Positions 10,661-22,700 of a DNA stretch of 64,000 bases are shown here, in pieces. The stretch lies in the NCBI GenBank assembly GCA_014338405.1, contig JTDE01002117.1, positions 65,133 through 129,132 on the forward strand, written 5' to 3'. The position numbers and the translations under genes are program-made. Numbering within the stretch: the first letter of the stretch is position 1; every line of letters starts with the position of its first letter. Origin of the DNA: Paragonimus skrjabini miyazakii (lineage: Eukaryota > Platyhelminthes > Trematoda > Plagiorchiida > Troglotrematidae). A model generated the notes under the pieces. The model had not been told where the DNA came from and ran no database searches. It saw only the letters and a list, made by a program, of their open reading frames with translations.

Positions 10661-13396
10661 TAAACATTCAGTAAATGTCGAATATTTTAAGGTAAAAACA
10701 ACAAGCATGTATGTTCGTTTCCACATGTGGATGGATGACGAAGCTGAATGGCAGTTACCAGAAAGTAGAGGGATGGCTGGCAAGCCAGTCATCCATTGGG
10801 TCTGTTGTGAAAATGCGTAAGACAGAATTCACGTTGGGTAGTTTGCGGCAGAATCAGAGGTAGGGAACTGAACCATGCGTACCGCCTGGCGATCCATTGT
10901 ATCAAGGTCAACACAAGTATTCCCATTGGGTTCACAGTGATTATGACGCATTGATTTGTGAGCGCTATATGCTCCACAAATGGAATTAAGTGACCAGATG
11001 TACCATCAGTCTTCGATCAAATTAGCATTGTGTATAAAATCACAATACGGAAATGATAAGGAACTCGATCGACTGGACAAGACCGCAGATCTGCAGAGGA
11101 TGTCAGAGCGGTTGACTCCTGTAGCCGTTGTCTCGCTCTCCCACGCGGCGCATCATGTGACGCTCACTGTCCCAACCTGTGCATGCACGCCCACACACCA
11201 TCGGCTCGGAAACCTTCTTCCACATCGGAACGCACGTGCACACGATCACCACCTGCACACTCAGCCAATTGGAACGCTCCAACTGGATGTGATTCAGTGC
11301 GGTCAATACAGAGGCACACATGACGCGGTTGGACCCAAATCGGAACAAGGAACGACACAACTGAACGGGACAGGACACGGGTCCGGACGAGCACCACAAG
11401 CTTCAAGTGCAAAATATCTACCGTACCAAACATGCCTGCAACCGATGTCCAAGAAATGTGCCTAGTTCTCCCGAATAGAGCTATCATTCTATAAGGCTCA
11501 GAAAGTTATTCGTATACCCATCCTAGACTGTCAACTTTGACACTGAAACTATCCTGCAACATAACAGAGCCTGCGTTAACCCGATGGGGTTCATAAGCAA
11601 TTTCTATAAAGCACTGATAGCTGGGTTGTTTCCTCTACTTGAGTGACATAAAGCTTTCTACACACCGCAACTGCGTTCGGCAGCTGCGGGAGCGATGTGG
11701 GACAGCTGATCGATTAAAAAGGTAAATAGAGATCGACTGTTATGACAGGTGGTGGGAAACCACACGGATGACTGACTGAACGCGTGTACATACAGAAGCC
11801 TGGATTCACAATCGGAGGGACTGCTTTGTGGGACCTGTGTCTTCTTCCTGGCCGATGAAGTCTAGAAAACGCCCGATGCTGTCTAATGTGGTTTAACGAT
11901 TCTTTTTGGTTAGTGTGATTGAAGTTACGTGGAAACTACTGATGAATTCAACCGTTTATTTTAACTAACGTTACGATAAAGCAACCGTTTCAAAGTGTAT
12001 TCAGTACTTCAAACAATCCGAAAACTCTCATCGTCAGCTGTAGGTAGGAAGACTAGGAACGACAATAGAAAAAAAGAGAAACATCTGAAGTGACTCAACA
12101 TGAATGGGGAAACCCCCCAGTTGGGTTTACAACAAAGCCAAGTCTACTTGCGCGCGTCAACAACAAGCCGTTGGAACTGTTTAGCAAACACAATTTTCAG
12201 ATATGCCAAACTATCCACCTTCAACGACTTCAGAAAACGAAAAATTACATGCAGAAGGTGTTTCTGCTGTTAGTTTAGGATATACACTTGTACAAATAAG
12301 CCTTCAATTAGCTTAATGAAAGTCTGCCTATTTGAGTTGTCACATGGCGAGAACATATACCTTTTTTACACTTAATACAACCGATGAAGTATGTTGGAAA
12401 AATACTGTCACAGTCGTAACCTAAAATGTTGGAAAGTTTTGAATCCACTTATCGCCTTGGTTCCATCCTGGTTCCCTAATATGTACATGAATAGACTGAC
12501 ACACACTGCGATTGGTTAGTTCGTAAGATATGAGACGACAAGGATTGGGCAATTACAACGAATAAAGGGAGCTAACTCACTTGCACCTAGTTACCAGGTT
12601 AATAAGGACGCAAGCTAGTAAATCCTCGTTGTTGCACGTAACGTTCCGGATGTATGCGATGAGCTCGTAGGTGTGTTCGTACGACATGGAACATACACGG
12701 ACAACACCCTCATCAAGCGAGTAGTCTGCTTACGGATACATTGCGAATCAATCCGGGTTGGCATAAACATAAGTCTCTGTTATTTGAAAGGACAGATAAG
12801 TCAGACAAGTCCTACCTCGTGAACGATAGCCAACTTAGTAACAGGCCCGTAGATACCATGACAGATGATCTCGGAACTAAAACATAGGGTAGTGGATTGA
12901 TCGTGATCTTCAAACGACCGTCTGTCAGCCTACGCTTGTGCACATTATGCGTGCGATCTTTTCACGCAGTAAATCCAACAAAACTTCAGAGGAAAACCCA
13001 AAATGATACCGCGACATCTTCGATTGGCAAACCGATTGGCAAACCGAAAACATCAAATTCGCATTAACAAATTTGGCTACTAGAAGGTGAATAGTAGATT
13101 ATTTTGGTTGATAAAATTGCCATTCATTGTTGATCACAGCTTTCTCGCTTCATTAAAGCCTTCATCATCTCTTTCTGATTATTTGCACGAGATGTTCAAT
13201 GTACACTAACAGATGGTCACGTTATTATTACATATGCATAAGTATGAACACCTACAGATGTATTTTAGATTGATCAACGTCCATTTTATTTCATCGGTCA
13301 GAGATTAAAAAATGGTCCGAGCATGCACAGCACAGCACAATAAAAAGAACGAAATGGATTTGGAAGCACAGGTGACACACAATAATGGTTGGCATC
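10661..13396. other. Mostly unassigned DNA, with a GC-richer stretch at 11.1-11.4 kb
   Basis: ORFs of 161 codons (plus, 10980-11465), 107 and 98 codons (minus) overlap in the GC-richer part. None shows a domain, and the overlap suggests they are open because of composition. At 11660-11880 plus-strand residues (DRWWETTR and nearby) weakly resemble the linker between EN and RT of RTE-like LINEs. At 13021-13045 the 12-mer CGATTGGCAAAC is repeated in tandem. Confidence 0.3.
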
Positions 13397-14138
13397 ACCC
13401 ATCATCATCATAACAGCCATGAGCCTGACCAAAAGGTACTGTGGCTCGGGCCGCCGCTCACCTTAACAGTGACGTAGAATATCCTAGAAGAAAAAGTTAC
13501 TGAGGAGGCTGAGAATTAGTGAGAGAAGGCTAACAGGAAGAATTAGAAATGGTATGGACACAGGTCCGCCATTGACTGCGACACATCGCCATCTCGGATA
13601 GCGTCTCTAACCAGCGGTTTGAGTGATCACGAGGACCCCATCCAGGCAGGCGACACCTACCCACTTTGCTCAATGGAGCAGTCAAGGTCTTCATATTTCG
13701 TGACCACGTTGTTGCTTGACCACCACGTGGTTTGACCCAACTGTTGGTGGCCTCAGCATATAATGCCCGGTACGGCAAACGATCAGATGACATACGGAGT
13801 TCGTGACCTAACCATCGCAAGCTGTGCAACGTAATTAGTTGACCAATTGATCGCGCATCCCGAGCGTTCCGGAATACGCGCCGGCGAACTGCCACATTGC
13901 TTACGCGATCAGTCCACTTAATATGGGCCAATTCGCGGAGACAACGATGGTCAAACACAGCAAGCCTGTTGATGTCTTCTTTGTGAACAGGCCACGTTTC
14001 CGAACCATAAAGCAAAATGGAACGCACACAGGCATTATACACCCTTCCTTTCAGCGACAACCGGACGTCTTTTCGATGCCACAGATGACGCAGTTTGGCA
14101 AAGGCAACTCGTGCCTTTGCGATCCTCGCTGATATCAC
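13397..14138 (-). mobile_element. RTE-like LINE, 5'-truncated C-terminal ORF and 3' UTR (family A)
   Basis: The minus-strand ORF 14138-13530 (202 codons, uninterrupted) is the C-terminal part of a LINE polyprotein found widely in trematodes. It contains ARIAKARVAFAKLRHLW, then LLYGSETWPV, FDHRCLRELAHI, LRWLGHELRM, PRGGQATTW and LPGWGPRD in the family order. The RT catalytic core lies upstream and is absent, so the copy is 5'-truncated. The 3' UTR (13529 to about 13405) ends in a (TGA)n-type tail on the minus strand. The same UTR recurs at 35428-35543, which confirms a repeat family. The open frame suggests relative youth. Confidence 0.75.
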
Positions 14139-15292
14139 CCATTGTCTAACGTGTTGTTACTTAGCCAGTGATCACGAGTTCGATAGAATAACTGCATTAC
14201 TGATACTTTCAACATAAAAGGGATGAAGTGTGCAGTGCTTAATACTAAGATATTGCCCAACGTCAATCACAAACAATACAGACGTCGTACATGATAAATA
14301 GTACGCAGTAACTCTAGTAGACCGTATATATGAACAGAGACGTTATTCGTAGTTTGGTAAGAACTCTTTTTTTGAGGCAATTCTCTTTGACCCGCGTCCA
14401 AAAATTTGTTTCTCCTCACGTCAGCGAAGTTCAAAGCGGTTGAAGAGAGCACTTTATATTTCCCATATGATCACACCCGACTTTCAATTGCTCTTAGGAC
14501 ACTAGCAACCATACTGGGTTATGCATTCCGTGGGCAAGAAAAGTACACAATTACACCGTGTTCTGACGCCCACATTTTGTCTGCTGCAGTTTGTTCGTGA
14601 AGGAGTTATCAACAGACTGATTGTGGTGCTCGCCGACGGTCAATCTCATTGTCTTCTCCCAGACTGTACAGTGACAAAGAAATGATTTTTTCACTCTGAG
14701 AAATCATGTGGATGTAAAAAATCTACCTTTCACAATAGACTCTCCCTGCACAAAGTACTTCAGAGGACATAATGATCAACTTTTGTAAAAATACGTGTCC
14801 CAGATGGAATCTGTGTGTCATGAAAACTTTACAAGATTGGTATTGTACAAACGCTCCGCAGAGGATTTTCTCATCTAATTTGACCAATATACTGTGGGCG
14901 GGGAACAATACGCATTCCTTAGAAGACCAATGATAAATGGACTGGAAATAACATAACGTTACGAGCATTTGGGAATAGATTATTAATGACTAATTGTGGA
15001 CTTTCTTGCAAGTTAACTACTTTCACAATTGATTTAAATACCGAGATTTTCCACTACATATGTAAAGACTAAAAGCAAACATTCACAGTAATCTTGTTTC
15101 CGACAATAAAATGTTCTTGAGGTAGCAGGAGGTTGACCAGCTCATTGGATGCAACTGAAATATAGGTGGATCATGTGATAACCATAGACACAATGTAAAC
15201 ACATTATGTACTGGCGCTCAATACGGCAAATGAACAGAGAAACTGTGATAAGTGAATTGCAAATGGTGATTACTAAGGTCACTTTCAAATGG
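14139..15292. other. Unassigned DNA upstream of SLC35F
   Basis: Only short ORFs in all frames and no recognisable coding or repeat content. The last 150 nt before 15439 carry the CCAAT and GC boxes listed separately. Confidence 0.3.
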
Positions 15293-15323
15293 ACCAATAA
15301 ACGTTGGCCCGCCCTTAACCAAT
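15293..15323 (+). promoter_or_regulatory. Candidate promoter: CCAAT, GC box, CCAAT
   Basis: CCAAT at 15293-15297, GGCCCGCCC at 15306-15314 and CCAAT at 15319-15323 cluster 116-146 nt upstream of the SLC35F ATG. No clear TATA box is seen. The spacing suits a TATA-less Pol II promoter, but this rests on motifs only. Confidence 0.4.
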
Positions 15324-15438
15324 CAAAAGGTAATGTCCTCCTAGATATTAAAGACAAAATGCAGATCAGTTGCACGTAATTCATTCTTACATCAACAGGT
15401 CTCAAATTCATTTGGCCATTGCAATTCACCAATGAAGC

Positions 15439-16593
15439 ATGAAAGATGACAAGCGGCCACTTGAGCTGGAAAACGAGGAATTAACAATTTGTGACAAAAA
15501 TGATAACACACATTCAAGTCAACCCGAACTCACAAATAGTCAACTCAAACGGGTGTGTTGGACATTGTTCATCGGGCAAATACTGGCCATACTATCAGCA
15601 CTTTGTGGAATCTGCGCTGGTCTACTGGCTCGAGTCGGTGTGAACTTGCCGCTGGCGCAGAATATTCCACACTATGCCACATTGGCCATCACATTCATAG
15701 CTACTCACCTGATCAGGAGACATATATCTGCACGCTCGTCCATCACATTCATAGACTCGGAGAATGAGATAGTAGACAGAAAATGTGATAGAAATACCGT
15801 GTTGAAGATTGCAACTTATCTCACCGCTGGCATCACCGACATGCATGGAGTCTGGGCCACGGTCGCCGCATATCGTTTCACAAATGTTGCCAGTATCCAA
15901 CTACTCAACTGCCTCTCAATACCCACATCGATGCTCATGAGCTACTTACTTCTGTGTTATCGTTACTCATGGACCCACTATCTCGGAGCATTAATATGCG
16001 TACTGGGAGCAGGGACGATGGTGGGTGCTGATGTTCTTGCCTCAAACAACAACAAAATAAACAACTTCAACAAAAGCTCCGTGTTTACCAGTCAACAAGA
16101 AGTGATCATCGGTGATCTGCTGGCCATCACTGGAGCCGTACTCTACGGGGTCTCCAGCAGTTTTCAGGAATATATCATTTGCAAATTTGGCGTCACATCA
16201 TACTTGTCATGGTGCACCTTGATTTCCGCAGTCTGTTGTGCCATTTATTCAGCTGGACTTGAACACGCTCAATTGACTGAGATCATGTTCTTCGGTACCA
16301 TCGATGGTCACTCCATACCAAACCTAGCCATCCTCTATTGTGTTGGTTATGCGGTCTCCATGTTCTGTCAGGATGCTCTGATGGCCTACACTATAACACA
16401 TATCAGTGCAGTGCTAATCAATCTCTCCCTGTTATCAACCGGTGTTTATGGGTTAGCAGCAGGTATACTGCTCTTCCATCTCCATTTTCACTTTCTTTAT
16501 TTCATCGCTTTCAGTGTGATTTTTGCTGGTCTGGTTCTCTTCGCCGTGCGAAAAGCAAGGTACGTACACTCGACCGACGACTCTGGTGGATAA
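15439..16593 (+). CDS. SLC35F-like (DUF914) solute transporter, complete 384-aa ORF
   Basis: This single-exon ORF encodes a 384-residue membrane protein. A hydrophilic N-terminus (about residues 1-38) is followed by about ten hydrophobic segments, the first near 43-63 and the last near 352-370. Conserved-looking parts are SIQLLNC near 152-158, GAGTMVGADVL near 190-200 and GDLLAITGAVLYG near 225-237, typical of SLC35F1/F2-type proteins of the drug/metabolite transporter superfamily. The ATG at 15439 is supported by an in-frame TGA two codons upstream (15433-15435). AATAAA at 16714 lies 121 nt past the TAA stop. A strong donor-like site, CAAG|GTACGT, sits at 16559/16560, so a spliced form ending there and using a downstream exon is possible. 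Its human relatives are multi-exon, and the long intronless ORF could reflect retroposition. Family known; substrate and membrane location not shown. Confidence 0.85.
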   Translation: MKDDKRPLELENEELTICDKNDNTHSSQPELTNSQLKRVCWTLFIGQILAILSALCGICAGLLARVGVNLPLAQNIPHYATLAITFIATHLIRRHISARSSITFIDSENEIVDRKCDRNTVLKIATYLTAGITDMHGVWATVAAYRFTNVASIQLLNCLSIPTSMLMSYLLLCYRYSWTHYLGALICVLGAGTMVGADVLASNNNKINNFNKSSVFTSQQEVIIGDLLAITGAVLYGVSSSFQEYIICKFGVTSYLSWCTLISAVCCAIYSAGLEHAQLTEIMFFGTIDGHSIPNLAILYCVGYAVSMFCQDALMAYTITHISAVLINLSLLSTGVYGLAAGILLFHLHFHFLYFIAFSVIFAGLVLFAVRKARYVHSTDDSGG

Positions 16594-16713
16594 ACGGTAT
16601 ATCTTTACCGATTCGAGGTATCACTGGCGAGCTAAGAATTACACCACAAACATAACCATTTGCTTGGAAATTACCTCGCAATCTGTCATATTTTATCTCC
16701 TACTGAAATGCAT

Positions 16714-16719
16714 AATAAA
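16714..16719 (+). promoter_or_regulatory. Polyadenylation signal of the SLC35F gene
   Basis: A canonical AATAAA begins 121 nt after the TAA of the right-hand copy. It supports a transcript that ends here without another coding exon. Confidence 0.45.
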
Positions 16720-19414
16720 CGCCCACATATCTTGAAAATGTAATGTTTATAATATAGCTTGCAATGTGAAAAATAATGCAAATAGTTTACTGAATCCGAT
16801 TACGGCAAATGTTAAATAGCGAACTGCTTAAAGTAGCGTTAGCTTGTTGGTGTGTTTGGAGAACTTTTCACAAATCCTAGTGTCTTCTCGTTAAATCTTG
16901 GGAGCAAATCCCAGTACTTTCCCAGTACTTTCACTGTCGGCAAGGTGTTTCTGATTATAAGCTAACCTACTTCAGGCTCTCTGTAATCAGGTCAATATTC
17001 TTAAAAGTGAGCAATTGGAATAATTGGTTGCTTATTGACTGGTCACTGTTGATCACCGAGGTAATTTCGGCGTATACATTTGAGGGTGTTTGCATCAAAG
17101 TGGCAGATTAGATAAAATATGGATTGGATACTATTCGGTTACATAATTCGTGCAGAGGAAATTAGGACTGACTGGTTTCTTTGATCCCACGACCAGATGC
17201 CCTATGGTAAGATTCGTCATCACTCAGCTAATTCGGGTTCTAGAACAATTCTGACAATCAATGAGAAATCTTGGAATGTCACAAAAATATCTATTAATCG
17301 ATGATGCATTTGTCTGTACACATTGAACAACATTACTCACAAACTAGGCTGAATAGTTCAGTTTAGTTTATTTCCTAGGAAGAATCGGTCTGGATCATTC
17401 TTTTTTCGGTCCTTCAAACAGACATTCCGTGGATGACCAGTGTTGCAACGATGGCAAAAGAGGAAACATCAGCTCAATGTATAATTGTGTGGAATGACAA
17501 AACAAATACGCGGTGATGCGCAAATCACTAATGCAGTCTGACAAGGAGATAGCTACTAAAAATATACAATTTCTGTATAAAGAAACGAAAAAAATAACCC
17601 AAATTAGGTACAACCCTAAGAACAACGAAAACTAGTAGTTACGATAAAAATAATGAACCAATTGTGTTGTTATGGTAAGAAAACTATATTCGCTAACATG
17701 AGATGATGAAAAAACAGACTTACTGACGTAAAGAGACAAAACCTGATAGGTTAACCAACAGAAGAGAAACCATTAATAATAGGTCAGAAGACGGAACTAA
17801 CATATACTCAGCGAGTTGATTTTCCAATGTAATGATCGATTTTTGTATTCATTTCTTGAAGAGTCTTATATTGACGGTTCACAATGCTGCAAGAGTAAAA
17901 ATTAGCTCTTATTGATATAGTCGCACTTCTGGCCCCCAGCTCTAGCTCATGACCCCGACAAGGCTTATTAAGGTTTAACTTGGACAAAAAAGCTCTCATT
18001 TTCCTCTGTAATCTGTTCAGATTTTCGTAAGTCCGTCACCAGAAACGGAAATCGGAATTCCCGCATATTAGATTATGTTGGAAATATATCAAAAATGGTG
18101 GTGAATTTAGTGATTGTTTGTGCACCTATGATGACCTCCGAGACAAATTAAATATTTCCATAAGTTAATTGACCAAACGTGTAACTGAGTGCATACAAAC
18201 CTCTGAGAATAACGGGAAGAGTACCGGCTCCAGCCTTTGGTATAGTGTTTAGGTCAGGGATGAGGAAATCGTGAACAGTCAACCCCAAAAACAGTTGAAA
18301 ATAACTCTCGTGTTCTCAGAGCAAGCACAGTGAATCAAATACGCTTGTAACGTGATGAAAGTAAACCTTATAAAGCGCAACACAATGACCAAGTTGTATA
18401 CAAAGCTTTACTGCATATAATGTAGATCCAGACGATCTCTTACAAATGTACAATTTATTATCATGAAAATTTGTTTTTATATGCCTCGAAAGACAAACTA
18501 CACAACTTCATTGAGAGAAGCAGCAAGAGGTAGTAACACGGATAAACATCAACCTGTTTATCAAACACAAGACGTTCAACGCTAAATAATTGGCATGTTC
18601 TTTCAATCAGACTGACAAAAACAGATAATGCCATAGTAAGCGAAGGAAAACGATCCGTATGACCTGGTAAAAAAAGAAAAATTGAAAACAACGCAAAATT
18701 ACTGGTCTATCTAGAGAGCCAGCATAGTCAAAACTTATGCATCCGGTCGGAAAAAAGTCCCTTCACGAGATATCCGTCAGAAAACAACGTGCCACACCGT
18801 ATTTTGCGAATAAGCCTTCAAAAGACAGAACGGTCAGTTGACAGAAATCGGGGGCTAAATGACTGGGCAAACCAAATCGAGATATAGTATCACACGCTGA
18901 AGGATAAATGATTCCATAGGGTGATGATCAGAGGAGTATGAGATAGTAAGTCCGCTTGACAATCCATAGTATGGAGAACCGAGTGAATGACAACATTATG
19001 AGAGTCGGTTTTGTACTTCCCATACTTGTTAATCCAGGCAGCCTGACTTCGATAGCCATCCAGTGTGCTGATATAAAGTATCACACGAGTCAGGATCCCA
19101 ATTAGACAATAACGTTGTAGAGCACGTCATTACTTATGGGAATAGAAGCCTCAACAAAAGTGAAGGAAATTATTGTACTACTAGGAAGAAGATGCTCACC
19201 TTGGTGCACTTTAACAAACACTACCGTCATTATCTTCTAGGGAGGCATTTCTGGGTTCGAACAGATCATTCATCTCTTCAGTGGTTGAGAAATTTCAAAC
19301 ATCCGAAGGGACAACTTGCCCGTTAGTAAGAATTTTTTTTTATAAAAGTATGACTTTGAATGCAAACACAAGCCTGGACTACGCCACCGGCATGCTGGTG
19401 CGTTGTTTAGAAGA
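16720..19414. other. Unassigned AT-rich DNA
   Basis: No gene recognised. CCCAGTACTTTC is repeated in tandem near 16909-16932. GGCATTTCTGGGTTCGA at 19244-19260 contains a B-box-like core, and GGCATTTCTGGGTT recurs at 62889, which hints at another small Pol III-type repeat. Confidence 0.3.
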
Positions 19415-19980
19415 CCGAATCATCATCATCATCATCATAGGCAGCAATACATCGGTGGTTCACACTGATGCTTAACTGCCACACAACCATGAAGAGAAGG
19501 AAGAAACACCTGTTTATGGAGAGAGAAGAAAAAAGGGAAGGGGATAGGACCCAACCGCTAAAAAATGGCTACGTCTACACTCAAACATGCAACATCAAGG
19601 CGCCTACACCTTGCAAACAAACAACCAAGCTGTAAGTGAANNNNNNNNNNNNNNNNNNNNNNNNNNNNNNNNNNNNNNNNNNNNNNNNNNNNNNNNNNNN
19701 NNNNNNNNNNNNNNNNNNNNNNNNNNNNNNNNNNNNNNNNCATCTAAGTCTGTGCAAGTGTAAGGACTGAACGAAAGAACTCGTTTGACAATCAGTGCCA
19801 AACATCCGCTTCCTAACCTCCTCGTTGCTCACTCGCTGGTGCCACCCGATACGAGCGATTGAACGCAGACGTCGGTGGTCGAATACCTGAAGGCGGTTCA
19901 CGTCCTCTACTCTGATCGACCATGCTTCGTTGCCGAAGCATGGAGATCGCCCGCCACGTTCGACTGGTTACTCTATGATG
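19415..19980 (-). mobile_element. LINE 3' part (family B), interrupted by assembly gap
   Basis: Minus-strand translation upstream of the gap gives AWSIRVEDVNRLQVFDH, RRLRSIARI and QRVSNEEVRKRMF (19950-19800), the C-terminal region after the RT core of RTE-like LINEs. Below the gap is the family-B 3' UTR, ending at a run of six ATC units on the plus strand near 19420-19438. The same UTR is nearly identical on the plus strand at 21800-22030 and recurs at 35.9 and 48.9 kb. Confidence 0.65.
19641..19740. other. Assembly gap (100 N)
   Basis: A run of exactly 100 N inside the LINE remnant. The length is a placeholder, so the true distance is unknown. Confidence 0.99.
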
Positions 19981-20099
19981 ATTACCGTAAAATCAGAGGA
20001 GGGCAATCGGTGAGCAATCATCCAAGGCAACGATGCTGATCTGCAGATCACATACAGGCGAGTAAAAGAAGGTGGTCCACGTCCGGCCACTGAAGAGAT

Positions 20100-21190
20100 A
20101 GCAGGATGTAGTTGAGAGGCGCGCGGTTTGTGGTCGTTGTGATGCCATCTCCATATTGCTGATGATATTCTTTACTACCAATATGGCCTCGACTATTATG
20201 CCCTGATTGTACTCCCCGAATCATCGGTTCGCAAGGTCTAGGAGGAACTTCATGAGAATTTAGGACAAGCGGGTCAGAACAAATTGGAAGCAGCCGCGAG
20301 GAAGCGTTTCTGATGGTCTCACCAACGAAGGGACGTCAAGAATGTGTGCAGTAATTGTAGCCCTAAGAGACAGCAGTGTGCACCCGAATGAGATAGTAGA
20401 AGTTGATATTGTTGGACCTCTACCGGAGACTAGTCGGCGAAATAGATACATCCTCGTGATGGTAGATCGTTTCACCAAATGGTACGAAGACGTGTCAGTG
20501 CCAAGAGTAGACAGCGCAACAACCGCCAAAATCATCTTTGATCATTGGATTTCGCACTGGGGTGTTCCGACTCAGTTGCATTCTGATTGAGGACCGAATT
20601 TCGAAAGTGCGTTGATGCATAAATTGGGTAGAATATTAGGCATAAGGAAAACAAAGAAAAGTGTTTATCATTCACATGGCAATGGTGCCATGGAACGTGT
20701 CAATCGCATGATGAATTCTCTCATAAGGGCGTCCGCGAATTCAGAAAACACCAGATCGTGGGACGAAGCCGTTTCTCATTACCTGCTTGCATACTGTGCT
20801 AGCGTCCATTTCTCTGCAGCACAGTCACCACGTTATCTGTTGGCAAGAAAGTAAATGCGGCCACCATCTGATTTATTTGCTCCTGGGTTGCCGCCAAACA
20901 ACCTGTTGATTTCGGATTACTGTATTCAGTTACGTGACAGATTGATGAAGACATACGTTAGCACGTGAGCATCTGCGAATGGCTCAGCGGAGACAAAAGG
21001 ATTATTATGATAAGAAAGCACATGGGAGCCCCCTACAAAACGGTGATAAAGTCTGGCTATCTGCGGAAACGTCAGTGACTGGAATTCTCAGAAGATTGTT
21101 TCGTAAATGGAAGGGGTTATTTTCGAATCCATCTGTACCATACGTGGAAGCAACAACAATCGGTCTGGGTTTAGAGTAGTACACTTCAAT
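20100..21190 (+). mobile_element. Ty3/Gypsy-type integrase region, pseudogene
   Basis: Plus-strand frames give a decayed zinc-binding N-terminal integrase domain (20200-20360), then the catalytic core. The core shows VDIVGPL with the first acidic residue near 20404, a RYILVMVDRFTKW block near 20441-20481, HSD with the second Asp near 20585, and GAMERVNRMMNSL with the Glu near 20691. An in-frame TGA directly follows the second Asp (20588-20590), and a TAA ends the core at 20852. A C-terminal segment with RRQKDYYDKKAHG and GDKVWL follows at 20985-21060. No RT or protease is visible upstream, because the LINE remnant abuts it. This is a dead fragment of an LTR retrotransposon. Confidence 0.8.
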
Positions 21191-21670
21191 CGGTTGAAGC
21201 CGGATACTGCAGGGCGAGATCGACCGATTAGTGGGGATGATCCGGAATTAGCTGAAGAGTGCACTGTGCTGCCATAGGGAGGATAGTCAGAAGCACTGCG
21301 GCCAGTGCTTTCGACAGGAGAGTGTGGTGTAGCAACATGCAGCGTGCCGCCATTTTGTTCGACCATATATACTCCCTACCACTTCCTTTCAGGTCCTCAA
21401 ACAGGCAGGCTGATCGCGTCCGTGTACCCAGCTGAATAAGATGACCAAATATGGGGCAACGTGGAGACACCGGGGGACAGCGTTTTTCTGAAGTAAGGGT
21501 TTCGAGAGCAGTCCTGCAAAAAGAAACAACACAGACAGGCATGAGCCGAAGACCCAGTAAGTCATGCACAAGACTTACACAAATGAAAACTAAAACAGCG
21601 CCAACAACACACCAGCACGCTCTGTCATACAGTTCAAATTCAACCCGTGCGCGCTTGCTGATTTCGACCG
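21191..21670. other. Unassigned, possibly 3' end of the Gypsy element
   Basis: This stretch follows the integrase and could hold polypurine tract and LTR remnants (AGGGAGGA at 21277, TATATA near 21365). No terminal repeat pair could be identified. Confidence 0.25.
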
Positions 21671-22030
21671 CACGTTAGGTGAGATGGCGGCTAACCGAGC
21701 TCAGTGGCGTGAATGTTGTCGTTGTTTCACCAAGTTGTCTGTGAAGTGAGTGCACTTAATGACGCGGGACAGTGAAAGCCGTAAGGAAGCTGTCTTGCTG
21801 ATGACGCCTTGCTTTCACTTACAGCTCGGTTGTTTGTTTGCAAGGTGTAGGCGCCTTGATGTTGTATGTTCGAATATAGACGTAGCTATTTTTAGTAGTC
21901 AAGTCCTTACCCGTCCCAATCTCACTTTTTCCTTTCCTCTTCCTATACAGGGTTTGCTTTTTCTTTTTAGTGGTTGTGTGGCAGTTAAGCATCAGCGTGA
22001 ACCACTTATGTATTGTTGTCTATGATGATG
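21671..22030 (+). mobile_element. LINE 3' end (family B), plus strand
   Basis: It begins with the last LINE codons, read as TLGEMAANRAQWREC near 21673-21717, the usual C-terminal block after the GWGPRD region. The 3' UTR follows and closely matches the reverse complement of 19.42-19.64 kb, including GGTTGTTTGTTTGCAAGGTG. It ends with TATGATGATGGAT near 22030, a short TGA-repeat tail. Confidence 0.65.
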
Positions 22031-22570
22031 GATCATGTCGGAGTTGATAAACGGGACTGGCGTCAGTACTTGTAGCTCCTCGACTGTAATATTGATTTCC
22101 CATATCAAGACGGTCCGCACGCGGTATTAACAAGTAGTTGACTGCATTCACACAAACAAATAAGCTAAACCGATGCACAAGAGTCATCTGTCCGATCTAT
22201 TCCATAAACATTGACCATCCATTGCCCGAAACACACTCATATGCAGTTGATTAAATTTTCTTACCTATTGATTCCCGGAATATAGTGGTAATCCCGCTTA
22301 GTGCTCTGTTACTTACCTGTTTGTGAGTGGCCAAAAATGTACCCGTCCAGATCGAATGTGCGACCGAACTTTGAGCACAGCTGAGCAACTGATCTGTAGC
22401 AAACGTATTTGGGTTCACTTTAATTTGACTTCTTCGTAAAGCAAACTGGGTAATTATGACAAGTCAAATCTCATAGTTAAAATTCATCACAGCTCAATAC
22501 CACAAAGGCAAGCAAGGTAGAACCATAGGATCAGTTCGACCGAGACCTTAGTCATTGATCACTAGGGTAG

Positions 22571-22700
22571 TGACGTCACGTTGGAGAAACCAACTAATCA
22601 ATCGTGTTGACGGAACAACTATCAACGCCAATATCACAGAAGCTCACGGTAACACAACAGCCGCATCCAGTAAACTGATTTCTGTTCTCCAGTATAAATA
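22571..22700 (+). promoter_or_regulatory. Candidate promoter-like segment: CRE palindrome then TATA box
   Basis: A perfect CRE core TGACGTCA lies at 22571-22578 and TATAAATA at 22693-22700, 115 nt apart, with TCAG near 22723-22726 as a possible initiator. No coding region follows that I can recognise. It may belong to an unannotated gene or to an LTR remnant. Motif evidence only. Confidence 0.25.
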
